From: Pleurodeles waltl
Lineage: Eukaryota; Chordata; Amphibia; Caudata; Salamandridae
NCBI RefSeq assembly: GCF_031143425.1
Contig: NC_090442.1
Location: 427,817,776-427,881,775 of the forward strand
Reading direction: 5' to 3'
Length of the DNA: 64,000 bases
The position numbers were made by a program, and so were the translations under genes. Shown here one piece after another: positions 20,815-33,010 of this stretch. Within the stretch, counting starts at the first letter, position 1, and the number at the start of each line of letters is the position of its first letter. Below the pieces are notes generated by a model. It searched no databases, was not told the origin of the DNA, and was given only the letters and a program-made list of their open reading frames with translations.

Positions 20815-22240
20815 CTAAGAAACGGGTTTGCCTACAACTTTAATGAGTCGAATATGAACATCACTATCTAGGTACAAGAATGACTTCTTCAAGATTTCCT
20901 TGTTGCAGAAAGCAGCTGTTGGCCACTTGGAAGTCTGACAGTCCAGAGAATGAGCAGAACCAAGATAGGTGCATAGGTTTATTTTTACCAAATTTGCAGG
21001 TGTTGGGCATGGTCCCATCATATGAAGCCGAGTGGTATCTGGCAACTAGGCAGAATTAGAGAGAGCAATCAGAACTTCAATTTTCAGAGGGTTTAGTTTC
21101 AAGCAGTTCTTGGACATTGGCCAATGAGTAATGGCAAGGCACTTATTCAGCTTTTTGATGGTTGATATTATAAAGGAGCCTGTTTTTCTGGCAGGAGGTG
21201 GTAAAGTGAAATTGATTGTTATCTGTGTACATGTAGAACTGGGCCCCTGAAGATGGAGCATTCTGGTTAGGGAGAACATCAACAAATTGAAGAAGAGCGG
21301 AGACAGTGATGAGTCGGGAGGAGCACCACCATTCACAGTTCTTGTTTTTTACTTAATAGTGTGAAACAACACAGATTGCTGTCTGCTGGAGAGGAAGGTA
21401 TTAATCAATGTAGTACTTGGCCTGAGAGGCTAGTTTCTTGCATTGTCTCCATGGGGATGGTTTGGTTGATGGTGTTGAATGCCGCACAAAACTATGAGAG
21501 TATGTCAGCACTGATAGCATTGTTACCTACCAATCTGCACAAGTCATATAAGAATGAGCTTTCAACCAACTTCATGCTGGGTCAGACCTAAAACACCCCT
21601 GGACAAGATCAAGAACACACTTTTCTTCCACAAATATTTGAAGTTGGCTGAAAAAGTCTCTTTCAATTATTTTCCCTGGAAAAGGTAAGCCCGAAATGTG
21701 TTGAAAGTTGGATAGGTCCCTTCAATCGGGGGGGGGGGGTTAACAGGAGTTTTGACTACCTGCTTCGACTAGTGGAGGGCTAATCGATAAGATAGGTAGC
21801 AATCATAACATTTTAGCAGGTTTTCTTTCAGGTGCAGATAGAGACGCTGCTGCTGAGTTGCAGAACATGAGTCACAAGGGGAACCAAAACCAGCTATCTA
21901 TGAAGTTTTCATTTAGCTGACATTCAGTAATGAGGTTAGAGCTTGAACATTTTTAATTAAGTTGTTTTACTGATAGAATAACTACTTTTTAATCATCAGG
22001 GAACAAGATAATTTCCAAATGGGTGGTATCCATAATAATTTTGATCTTGTCTTCAAAGTGCATAGATAGTGGATAGGGGGACGTAGAAGGGCTGGAGCAG
22101 AGGCAATCTGGAGAGAGAATTTTGGATCCATGCAGAGACAGTTGTGGAAGATAAACCTCTTCAGGTTTAGAGGAGTGATGCACACTCCATGTGAGTTTAT
22201 CTTGAGTCTTCTTTTTCCAGCAGAGTCTTTTTTGTTTCAA
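20815..22240 (-). pseudogene. CR1/L2-like LINE ORF2 fragment
   Basis: On the minus strand in order: a linker with HFEDKIKIIM (about 22060), a damaged 'DLSAAFDTIN'-type RT block (FCAAFNTINQ, about 21480), GAPPDSSLSPLFFNLLM (about 21310, equivalent of the GVPQGSxLSPxLFN motif), the NCLKLNPLKIEVLI segment (about 21080), and the post-RT segment SLDCQTSKWPTAAFCN (about 20940) with DSDVHIRLIK. This is the full RT motif series of CR1/L2-type elements. The catalytic YADD motif is not visible and frames change often. 3' and 5' ends were not located. Confidence 0.75.
21728..21739. repeat. Poly(G) tract
   Basis: Twelve consecutive G. Confidence 0.95.
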
Positions 22241-23084
22241 GATGATTTCTTCCTAGCTCTGGGCATTGGTGTAGCTTGGTCAGTAAGACTGGATGAGGGT
22301 GGGGTGAGGAGGTGACCTTCAGATTTTCCAAAAATCATTCTGGCATATAATGTCAAAATAAATTATAGGACAATCACGGCACATGAGGGAGGCTAAAGGG
22401 CCAGTGCAAAGGAATACAAATGCAGATTGGTAGGGGCAGTAAGTGAGAGAAGACACACTATTTTGCAAAATAACCAAAATTTTTAAAGACTTTTAAAGCA
22501 GAGAGGGAGAGAGATTGTGTGCATGTTTTCCTTGTTCATGTAAAATGTCCTTGTGAAATCCGACAGACACCTCACCAAACCTGACTGAAAACACCTGTAC
22601 CCAACTATTTAACTGAAAATACATTTATGGGGTGGGTGTAACACCCTAAACACCCCCGTAAAGCTAGGCCCCTGGGTTTGGGAGTGTCCTGTGGAGGTGG
22701 TAAGGTGGCATTGTTCTTTCTTTCCGCAAGCAACACACTTAAATCAAAACTTCAACATTGATGGAGCCAGCACTTTAAAGCATGGCATTTTTTCCATACC
22801 ACTGGAAGGTAGCCTTATTGAGACTTCTACTAAAGAAGTCCACCATGTGAGTCAACAACGTGAACAATATTAGACCCATGTCACTGCTCCTTACATGGGT
22901 CAACGTCTATATGAAAAAGTGAGCCTAAGTTAGGGATTTTTAGAATGAAACAACTTTGGAAATTTTACAAATCTAGCCATGTAATTGGCGGACAACAAGC
23001 AAACCTGAGTCCCAGGCATACCACTGAACTGGTGATCCTACTGGCCCTCAATGATCTTTCATCTCCTTGATTAATGAGAAACTG
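22241..23084. other. No gene seen
   Basis: Only short frames without motifs. Probably decayed repeat sequence. Confidence 0.5.
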
Positions 23085-23560
23085 GTGTGCTAGCTGTTGG
23101 CCATATTTGATATTAATGACCATCACATCTTGCTTAGAACCTACCAGCAGTGAGTATCACCAGTATAGTCCTGAAATGGATAAAGTCCTCCATTTCACTA
23201 GTGTTAATTTTTCCCTCATACTCTACAAATACAAGGAACATCTACTGTTGGGTTCGCAAGTCATTAAACTCAATCTTTACAAACAACGTACATGTGGGCC
23301 CAGGCTCAATTGCTCCACCATATATGGAAACACTTTTATAAATATGGTAATGATACTCAGCTTATCTTTAATTCATCTAATGCTCAATAGTCTCCCTACC
23401 AAAAGATAAAACTATTAATGGAAGTCCTCATCATTTTAGGGACTGGATGGCCAACAAATTCCTCTAGATGAACCAGACTTAAACCAAATGTGTATGCACC
23501 TCTGCTTCATCGTTCATAGAATGCAACATAGTCTTATGGCCACAGCTCAGATTCTTCATC
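23085..23560 (+). pseudogene. CR1/L2-like LINE RT fragment
   Basis: The plus-strand text shows FDINDHHILLRTYQ (remnant of the DTINHxILL motif, about 23110) and KYGNDTQLIFNSSN (remnant of YADDTQL, about 23345, first Asp lost). It is followed by a WM.NKFL-like block near 23450, the template/primer-grip segment of these elements. Multiple stops. No ends recognised. Confidence 0.6.
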
Positions 23561-23739
23561 AGTTTTGTGGAATTCAGGAATCCTTTTGTACAACATCCCG
23601 TCCTCGGTCCTTAATCCCATAGTAATAATAGACCCTGAACCACCAGCCTCATTCCTTAAAATTCACGCCTGCACAACTTAAATATCAGCATCATCAAGAG
23701 TGCGCAGACTAGATTGAAACTAGACCACTAAGGTTTAGG

Positions 23740-24245
23740 GCGCAAGTGCTCTGTCGCTGTTGTAATCTCTCTGTGGGCTTAAACCACGCTCATGTCACAC
23801 CCATAATTTTCTTTGGTTTGTGGGCTTGCTTTTTAAAATTTGCTTGATTTCATGAGTGAAAGACATGCATACATCATGCCTTCTCCGGTGTTTAGACCTC
23901 CTCGAGAGCATCGGACAACTACTGAAAACATACAAGGCTCCATGTTTTCTATAATGCTTTTGGACTTCTTTTTTTCTGACTTTTCATGACTACCACTTTA
24001 ATTCTATTGTTTATCCTAGCGCTCTTTCGCGAATTCAAGGTTTTACACAGCTTGACCGGAATCATTTTTTTTTTTTATTACTATGCAAAGGCGAACCCGG
24101 ACCGGTCTTTTTGTTCAGATTAGTCACCTTCACGCTCATGGCATGGCACTTTCAATTGGCTCCCTTATGTGAAATTGTACTAATTTTCATTTTCAGTTTA
24201 TGTGGCAAGAAAAGTCCGGTTAGGAGTTTACAACACTAATAGCTC
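23740..24245 (-). repeat. Unclassified interspersed repeat, copy 2
   Basis: Inverted relative to 18445-18880, with the shared blocks listed there. It includes a T-rich run at 24067-24078. The two copies are about 5 kb apart. Confidence 0.7.
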
Positions 24246-24779
24246 CTACTCAAGCACAAGTGAGACCCATTGCATTGGAAATGCTTGTTACATTTTGAAG
24301 CACAAGAAAAGGCAATTCTGCCAAGTGGGTACTGTTCATGGAACTCCATCCAGTTCATATAGTTAAAGCTGCTTTCACTTCCTACTCCATCAATCACGGC
24401 CACCTTCTCTCCCTCCTGGCCCATGCATGAAAGTCCACTGTGCCCATAATTTAATTGGATGCCTTCGTCCCTTTCAAGGAAGCTTCCAAGGGGAAATAAC
24501 ATTCTTTTGTTATCAGGATTACTTGGCCATTGTTGTAGAATATTGACACCAGTCTTTGCATGATGCTTTATTCCTGGCACTGAATCTCTTACATTAGGAC
24601 TGACTGTTTGATTCTAGCCAACTAATATAGTTGAATCCGCTTCCTAATACTCCATAATTAAAAGAAAAACAGTAAGATCAGCAACCAGCACCAATCCATT
24701 TCTGTAAGATGCTCTAAGCCTGACCATTACATCCACATCAACCCCAGAAGATTACGCCCGCACAGAAAACATTTCCCTC
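24246..24779. other. No gene seen; may be 5' part of the next LINE
   Basis: One 114-codon minus-strand frame (24236-24580) has no recognisable motif. It runs opposite to the LINE that follows, so I do not call it. Confidence 0.4.
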
Positions 24780-26735
24780 TCAAACATGTACGTAGTTGTC
24801 AGGTCTGTCAGAACTTAACTGTAGTGTAATATTTAGCCTCATTGCTGACCACAGTCTTGGTGCAATCTTCATCACTGAATTGAGGGTAAAAGACAATACC
24901 ATATCAATCCTTTATGTGCTCTACTCACACGGTTACACAATTCTGGAACTGCAGAACAGAGCAAAATAGGAGGAGACTTATTAGTAATTATTAAGAATCC
25001 ATCCATTGGAAGGTGACTTCATTAAAATCATTTCACACCTGTGAATGCCATCAATGAAGGCCAGATCACGTCTATAAAATAAAAAATAAAAAAAAATCTT
25101 GATCTAACCTTAACATTGAACTTTCACTGAATCTCTAACCTACCATGGCTTAGAAAATCCATAGAAACAATAACTGTCACACAACTAGATACTGATACTG
25201 TAATGTCCAAAGACCATCCTCATGCCAATTACCAGTTTAGTGTCAGCCCTGGTTTGAAAAATAGCAACATTAGTGGTTCTGGTTGATATACACCATTTTC
25301 TAGAAAAGGATTACTCATGATTATTCATACTGCTACTCCTTTTGGTATAAAGGATTGTGGAAGATTTTTGCAGCTATTCAACACATTATGGACTTCCAAG
25401 ACAAGACTAGAAGTTGGTTTATATCATTTGTAACTGGTAGATCTCAGCTGGTAACAATTTGAGATCATACTTTTACGGCCGACATGATGTGCGGAGTTCC
25501 ACAGGGTTCATTCCAAATACCCACATTATTCAATCTCTACATGGAGCTTTTAGGTCTGATCCTACATAACTTAGGAATCACTCTTCAGAAATATGTGACC
25601 GAAACCACAATTAATTACATTCCCTTCCTAAGAAATAGCCTATCCTGAAAACATGGATGAAAGAGAACTTTCTTTTACTAGCCCTTAGAAAACTGAATGT
25701 TGCCCCCTCTCAAATGATATCAAAAGCAAATCTGACCCCAGGCTTCTGAACTCTTTTAAAACTGGAATTATTCTCAAACACTCCAGCACCCTCAGCCAAA
25801 TGCCTTTGTTTCACTTATGACTTGGCCCTTCACATGAACAAGATAGCAGGCTGCAATCCCATCAGTTTATCACCAAGGTCAACTAAAAGTAGACATCCTT
25901 GCCCTTGTCATCACAGAACCTGTCTTTGTAAATACCTTATTGGCTCCATCTCAAAGCAGTACTATACTCTGCTGCCTAAGCAGTGCAGTTTGTAAGCATA
26001 CTGGAGTATACCACCCCACTTCTTTGTTATCTTCATTTGCTACCCATATTGTCAGGGATCCAATTTAAAAAGTGCTGCCTACTCCACTTTGCCAACCATG
26101 AAAAAGTCCTGATATATCTTGCTGAGTGTTCTCCCCATCTCCCAGGCCTCAAGAGCTCTCAGAAGCCACAAAATGCTTCTCAATGAAACTCCTAAATGTA
26201 AAACTATAACAACATTATAAAGTCCTTCTCTGGTCCAGCCCTCACAGACTGAAATGTTCTCACTCCTGATCTAAGAACACTGACCCGGCTTCTTATCTTT
26301 CATAAAAAACTCAAGGCCCAACTTATCAGGCAGTTCCTATACAAACACTTTCAAAAGTGATTCTATGTACACCACAAACAAGTTATGAAAATATCTACAT
26401 GTGTGGCTCCCTCTACTCCCAATCCTGTCCCCTACTGTGATACAATCTCTGTTTTCAGGGTGGAAAAGTGATTATCTCATTGTCCCCTGTTCAACTTAGC
26501 ATTGACCCACGTATGTCTCTTCTAAACAGACTCTAGGGCTCCATCTTCTGATAACATTACACTATTTTGCAAGGATTTATATGCAAAACAGCATATTATG
26601 GTATGGTTGCCAGTCCCTCCATCCAGAAGTAATCCCTGCTGAGTTGTGAAAATGGTTCATTGTAAAGTGCCCACTTTCTGCCAATGTCCACATCTGCTGA
26701 ATAAATGGTTTCTTGAAATAAATAAATAAAATCTT
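24780..26735 (+). mobile_element. CR1/L2-like LINE, 5'-truncated, with 3' tail
   Basis: The endonuclease part at 24840-25090 shows ADHSLGAIFITEL and HGYTILELQN. RT at about 25360-25580 shows SWFISFVTGRSQ and MCGVPQGSF...TLFNLYMELL. The C-terminal part is near 26270. The 3' end is a short tandem tail (GAAATAAATAAATAAAAT) at about 26718-26735, as in non-LTR elements that prime on tandem 3' tails. Stops and frameshifts throughout mean no product. Confidence 0.75.
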
Positions 26736-26793
26736 TCAGTTGGAGTTATGGCCTGGCTGACAATTAAGTACTTGAGATGAATGGCTGGTGCAA

Positions 26794-26828
26794 GTGTGTG
26801 TGTGTGCCTGTGTGTATGTGTGTGTGTT
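26794..26828. repeat. (TG)n microsatellite, imperfect
   Basis: Interrupted TG repeat. Confidence 0.9.
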
Positions 26829-27329
26829 ACTTAGAATGAGAAATAGATTGTCTCAGGCATGAGTGTGCAGATCACAACATCACTGTGAGTTTGGGCTATC
26901 CCTCGCACCCCCTTTACTACCCTCACTTATTAGGATAATTTTGTTCCACACAGAAGACGATCATCAGAACATTACTGGATCTTCCTTCAAACCATGTATC
27001 AGTGAGGCATCACATGTGTAAATTGTCATCAGATACAGGATTTTGGGTGTTAGAAGTGTGCCTCAGATTTGAGTATCTTTCAAAGTAAATGGCCATTGCG
27101 AATGGACTGTGAATCTCAGGTTGCCAGGAATTACCAATGGCATTCGAGGACAAGGAGGCTATGCCCCTGGTCTAAGAGGGTTAGGGACTGGGCCAGTGAA
27201 CCTAGCAGGCTGCATTGGTTAAGTGTTTGATGGGTGTAAGTTTGTGATGAGGGGAGTTGGCTCTGACCCTCTCTGCAGGCTCAGTCTCAAACCTTTCGCC
27301 TGTACCCTCCACTTCTTTGCTGAATTTGT
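26829..27329. other. No gene seen
   Basis: No open frame of interest and no recognised repeat border. Confidence 0.5.
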
Positions 27330-28600
27330 TTTTGGTCCTAGGACTCTTCGTCACTGCTAACCAGTGCTAAATTGTTTGTGTTCTCTCCCTGAAACATGGT
27401 CAAATTGACATATTTAATTTACTTATAAGTCCTTTGTAGAGTAGTATACCATCTACCTCGGTCTACCTCGGTCTGTAAATTAAATGCTACCTGGTGGGCC
27501 TGAAGCACTATTCTGCCGCCCAATTAAGTAGCACTTTAAAATATGTCCCGGCTTGCCATTGCAGCATGAGTGCAGTTTTTAACTGCCATGTTGGCTTGGC
27601 ATTAAACGCCCTCTTGCCAATCCTTAAACCCCCCTTTTATTACATATGTCACCCCTAAGGTAGGGTCTAGGGAGCCCACGGAGGAGGTTGATGTAATTGT
27701 AAATGGTTGGACACATACTTTTACGTTTTACATGTCCTGGTAGTAAAAATCTCTTAAATTTATTTTTTATTACTGTGAGGACTCCCCTCCCCAGGATTGC
27801 TTTTTACATTTAATAAACTGCAATTCTTAATTAGAAGGAAGATATGTCATGTCGGGTCACTATGTACTTGTAGTGAAATATTCTTTGTGCCTACAGCCTT
27901 TCTTGAGTCACATTACTCAGCATAGCTGACAGTTAGACTTTGTGAATTGCTCTCAAACAGTCACACCATAAAGTGATTGAGTGTGCTTCAAAGGGCCATT
28001 TGCTGACAGTATGGTGGACAGAGCTGAGCACAGCCAAACGTACACCTGAATTGCATGTGCTCTGCCATAACACAAAGGGCCTAACAACCCTGAATTATCT
28101 TTTCAGACAGCCTAGAGCCAGGACAGGGAAGTCAGGAAATTAGGTGCACTTTAAAGACGTTTTCCAGAAGCTTCTCCCACCTTCCAGGAGAAAGGCACAA
28201 TGATATAAGCGTAGGACCTTCAGACCAACTCTTCAGTTCACTACTGGACCTGCAGAAGGACTCTCAGGGGGCTGCATGCCGCTGTGACCTGCTGTGCATT
28301 CTACCCGACTGCTGCTGTCCTTGGAATGACTGCTTTATTGCCTGGAGCCTAAATGAACACTCAGAGGTCAGCCTTGCTACTGAGTCCTGCATCTACACCT
28401 GCATCCAGGATTACTAGAAGTAACTCCAAGTGTTAGTTTTCTGTCCTCATGTTCAGAGCCACAGACATATAACAGGTTCCCGCCATCTTGATCCCACACC
28501 AGAACACAGCCTGAGTAAGTCCTGAATCCTGAAAAGGTGTCCCACCAGTCCTGGACCCTTGGTTGTGGTGCTAAAATAGCCCAAATGGCCAATTTCCAAA
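27330..28600 (+). mobile_element. Partial LTR related to LTR B, inverted relative to it
   Basis: The core (27360-27760) is a diverged reverse complement of the conserved part of LTR B at 11810-12240: AACCAGTGCTAAA, ACTTATAAGTCC, TAAATTAAATGCTAC, GGGCCTG and CATGTCCTGGTAGT. Ends and target duplication were not identified. No coding capacity. Confidence 0.6.
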
Positions 28601-28608
28601 ATGACGAC

Positions 28609-31547
28609 TGTTAGAAAAGGAGTTTCTGGTTGGCTCGGGTATGCACCTAAGTCAGGCAGAACCTACCCACTCTAGACAGGGTGAGGGAGTTACACACCCA
28701 AGATAACCCCTGCTCACCCCCTTAGTAGCTTGGCATGAACAGTCAGGCTTATTCAAGAGGCAAGTGTAAAACGTATGCACAACACACAACACATTTGATG
28801 CAATAAATATACCACAAAAGAAACAAAACACCAAGTTATGTCAAAATAAACTGTATTGCATAGAACATTGTTAGACCAAATGCAGCATATCAGTAATACC
28901 CTGCTTCACAAGCAGTTGTCAGAACATCACAGTTATTAGTACTCTGCAAAAGCAAGCAGTAGACACATAAGGTTACTGGCAATCTGCAACACAAGCAGTA
29001 GTCAGGTCATCATTACTACAAAAAAAATGCACATGTCATAATGAACACCTATTCGTAAATGACAAAACACTACCATGATTGCTCATAAGATGAGACATCA
29101 CCAAAACTGAACGTCAGCATAAACTCATTAGCATGAAGGCCTCATTATGAAAAACATTCCCCAAATGGCAGATTCTTATAATGCCCCCCAAAAATGCACA
29201 TCCCACGTAGCGTGTGGCTCACAAAAAACACCTCACATGCAAAGATTGTTGCCCCTGTGCGCTTTGTTTATAAGGTCTACGATAGGCACAGGCCCCCCCC
29301 AGGCAAGGCGAGGACTCTTTGGTGACACCAGCAAAAGAAAAGCATTTACCCAGCAGCCGCCCGTGTCTGCATGGCACGGCTACTGCCTCTCACACAGTAT
29401 GTCTTGCACATGGCATATTTCTGGTGCCTCCACCAGGCCTCAGGGCTGCTTCCCTCCTTTTCTTCAAGGCAGCCCAGCCTGGGTATAGTCCACCCAGGAC
29501 TTCGGGGTTCGCTGACTCCTCTCCTCTTCCTTCAGCCAGGCTGCCGTGGTGATCTCTCCAAAGGAAGGGCCCGCTTGTGCCCCAGAGGCCCCACGAGGAG
29601 TGCGCTCCTCTTTGCTGGCGACAGGAGCCCCCAACAGCCTCTCACATGCCCGAAGGTGGGGGGGGACCCTCATAATGGCCCCTGGGGATGGAAAACTCAA
29701 AGGCAGTATAGTGGAGTGCCCTTCTCACCCTTTAGGGAACAAGAGGGGAGCGCTCCTTGCGCTTCACAAAGGAAAAGGACCAAAGCCTTCATCATGCACT
29801 GGAAAACAGGACAATGCAGGGGGGAGGGGGCTACACCACCCGTTCCCTGGAGACGGCAATGGGGGCACCAGGCTCCCAGGCCCCAGCAAACAGGCCAGTA
29901 GAAGGGTCTATAGGTGGTGGCAGTCCAACTCAGTGACCTAGCAGGCCACAGGTTATCGCAACAACAGGAGACCCAAAGGCGGTTCCTGGTGAGTCCTTCC
30001 AGTAGCATCCAGTGTCTAGGGCAGTCCATTTGTGTCTAATAATGTGGGGGAAGACGCCTGTGCTTATACTCATTTTGCTCAGTCTCAACAAAAGGGGAAA
30101 AAGGGGTTCCAACCAGTACCAACTGGTCCCAGGAGTGTCCCCTTTCTTCTCCAGCACTGGCTCCAGACATCATTGGAGGGTAAACAACCCCCTTCTGTGA
30201 GGCCAGGGCACAGCCTTTACAAATGCAGGTGTGCCCCACCTCTCCCTCACTCAGCACATGAAGAACATTCAGTATGCAGATGCACCTCTGTGACACTTCC
30301 ACCCTCTCTGTGGACAGGCTGTCTGAACAGTATGCACAAAGCCCAGCTGTCACTCTGCCCCAGACGTGGATTGGAGTCAAGCTGTAAAACAGCAGAGTCA
30401 TAAGCGCAGAGAAATGTCCACTTTCTAAAAGTGGCAGTTCTATAATGGTTATAAAAACTCCACCTGCACAAGTAAGTAGCATTTCTCACTACCATTACAA
30501 CCACACCAAACATGCCTACGCTACCACTCAGAGATTAAACAATGCCACCTAGACATATGTTAGATCATTTCCAATGCAATCCTATGAGAAAGGCAGCACT
30601 CACAGTAGTGAGGAACCAAATAGGCTGGAGTCACTACCAGGACATGCCACACAACCAGGCAAATGTCCTGCCTTTTACCCACAGAGCACCCTACCCATAG
30701 GGCTAGCTATGGCCTAACTTAGGGGTGACCTATTTGTAGGAAAGGGGGAGTTCCAGGTCAGGCAAGTACATTTAGATGCCAGGTCCCTGTGGCAGTAAAC
30801 TGCGCACCCAGGCCCTGAGACAGGTTTGAATTGAAAGGCTACTTCTGTGTGTGGCACAAGCTGAAATGCAAACCCACTAGTAGCATTTAATTTACAGGCC
30901 CTGGGTACAAGGTACCACTGTACAAGGGACTTACATGTAAATTAAATGTGCCAATTAGGTGTAAGCCAATCAAACCAAATGTGGAAGGGAGAGCATCTGC
31001 ACTTTAACACTGATCAGCAGTGATAAAGTGCTCAGAGTCCTAGAGCCAACAAAAAGAGGTCAGAAAAATAGGAGGAAGAAGACAAAAGGTTTGAGGATGA
31101 CCCTGTAAAAAACTGATGGATTAAACCCAGATCTGTGACTGGGGGTGGGGTGAAGGTTTGATTTGTTCTGCATTCCATCCATCATCTGTTGTTTTTATAT
31201 TTGTTGCCCCAAGTGGGAAGGGTATGCCCAGTCGTGGGTCCAGTGCTTGCAATGCCACCAGATTCATGCTAGCCTGGCTGATGAAGGGTGATACCCTGAA
31301 ACTGGTCACAGGATCCTTGCTTCTGGTCCAGGGAAGATCTGGCCTGGCAGTTCGGGCTAGACTATTCCCCTGGGTAACAGGGTCAAGACTGATTTGCATA
31401 TGGCTGGGTCCAAATTGGAATGGCATGGCAAGCAAGACAACTGATGGATTAAACCCAGATCTGTTACTGGGGGTGAATGATTGACTTGTTCTGCATTCCG
31501 TCCATCATCTGTTGTTTTTGCACCTGTAAAAAAGACCAGGTCCAACA
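28609..31547. mobile_element. LTR B family, second copy, carrying a SINE-like insertion
   Basis: Begins TGTTAGAAAAGGAG and ends AGACCAGGTCCAACA, in the same orientation as 10157-12327. Conserved blocks include TGTCCTGCCTTTTACC (30667), CACTAGTAGCATTTAAT (about 30882) and the TAAAGTGC...CAGAGTC block near 31025. The last tract is split by the insertion 31113-31522. I see no matching 5-bp duplication outside the ends, so it may not be a simple solo LTR. Open frames at 29147-30513 carry no recognisable domain. Confidence 0.7.
31113..31522. mobile_element. SINE-like 410-bp insertion with 11-bp target duplication
   Basis: Flanked by perfect copies of CCTGTAAAAAA (31102-31112 and 31523-31533). The LTR B tract resumes after the second copy. 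The insertion starts and ends with direct copies of the same segment of about 80 bp (31113-31197 and 31441-31519), both starting CTGATGGATTAAACCCAGATC and ending CATCATCTGTTGTTTTT. An 11-bp duplication suggests LINE-driven insertion. No RNA polymerase III box was confidently identified. Confidence 0.7.
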
Positions 31548-32699
31548 CAACCCCTCACCAACCTAAAGCCAGGGGAGACCGATCGATACCTTGATGGGCT
31601 TTCCTGGTTGGGGCAATAGAACATGCACCATGGCCTGCAACTGCAGGGGCATATTCAAGTTCTATGCAAATCTGACCACAGTTGGATCCCTACACCAGTG
31701 CTTCCCAGGCAGCTTAGGCTAACCCGTCGGGGTTCCCTTGCTTCCAGTAGCCAGAGCCAGACCCCAGGCTGTCCAGGGGCCTCAAGTCTCTGAAACATCT
31801 CTGAGTTGGGGTGGTAGCCCCAGGTGCATAGCATCCTCTCTCCACTCCACTTCCCACCAGTTCAGGGGTTCTACCCTGCCACTGGTGCTCCAACCTAGGG
31901 GCCGCACCCATAAGCTGCACAAAGACTGGGGCGATGCTCTCCTCCCCGTACCCATCCTTCTAGGATCCCATCACCTTCTCCTAGGAGTGGTACTACCAAA
32001 ATTCAGAACTGTCAGGGTGCTGGGAACAGCCGTCCTGCGCAATTCTTCCACCAGCCCAGGGTCACCATCCTGCAACTGGCCTCCCAACCCACGGTCTGCA
32101 CCCTTGGATTGAACCAGGGTCTGGGGTGAGTCTCTCTCTCCCCGGCCCCCACTTCCAGAGTTCCACATCCCCCACCATGGAGAGTACCCCTGGAAGCCAC
32201 ACCGCTGACAGACAAAAGTTGACCAAAAAGTACCCTGAGAACCAGAAGGAGACCAGAACCAAACTGCTTGCCTATCCGCCCGAGGTGCATTGCCTGCCGG
32301 ATTGACTTTGCGGCTTCACCCACTATGTTCTTCTCTGCAGCAGCAAATCCATTTCAGCGGTCCTTCTCCAAAGGGGTATCTGAACTGTCTTCAGCTACAG
32401 TCCTCTGCTTCATCCAGCTGGAATTTTTTGACTTCCATTTCGCCTACTAAATGCAAATGTAAAAAATCTTCACCGTGGCTTTAACCAACGGCTACCCAAC
32501 AACAATGCTGAGGCCCGAACATCTCCTGCATGCTTGCCCTGCTAAACTTTGCCTTCTCAGACATTTTTCTTCAGAAATGTTTCTTAGTCCAAAGATAAGT
32601 GCTGACTGTGCCCAATCTGCTACTTGTACCTGAACCGTGCTCCATTGCGATCAGCTTTAACTTTCCAATTTGACCCAGTTTCGCACATCTAGATTTCCA
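31548..32699. other. No gene seen; probably LTR-derived
   Basis: GC-richer sequence with several open frames of 60-124 codons (for example 31738-32112) that have no recognisable domain and overlap on both strands. Likely the body of the LTR whose end lies at 32700-33010. Confidence 0.4.
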
Positions 32700-33010
32700 C
32701 GGTTGACACTTTTATTTCTTAGGTGCTATTTTGAACCTTAAATTTTTAAAATTCATAACTCCTGTTCTACTGTTTGGATTTTTGTTGTCTTGGTGTCAAA
32801 ACAAAATTATTAACGTTTAATCTATTTTTCTAAATTGGTTTGGGATTTTTGTGTTGTGTTTTCACTGTATTTCTGTTTATGGGCTGAATAAATACTTTAC
32901 TCCTAGCTTCTAGGTAACCCTGACTTCTTCTTGTGCCACTATCCCCAGGGTTAAGCACATAATAATTTAGTGACTTTTTGTGGTTTACCCTGTAAGGGAT
33001 TGTGACTGTT
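32700..33010 (+). repeat. LTR-like 3' segment with poly(A) signal
   Basis: A TTTTCACTGTATTTCTG block is followed by AATAAATACTTTACTCC (signal at 32888) and a GTTAAGC-containing tract. This layout resembles the reverse complement of the first 250 bp of LTR B, suggesting a related LTR in plus orientation. Confidence 0.45.

Noticed and set aside
29147..30513. Frames of 100-176 codons
   Set aside because: They lie in an LTR B copy, overlap on both strands and have no recognisable domain.
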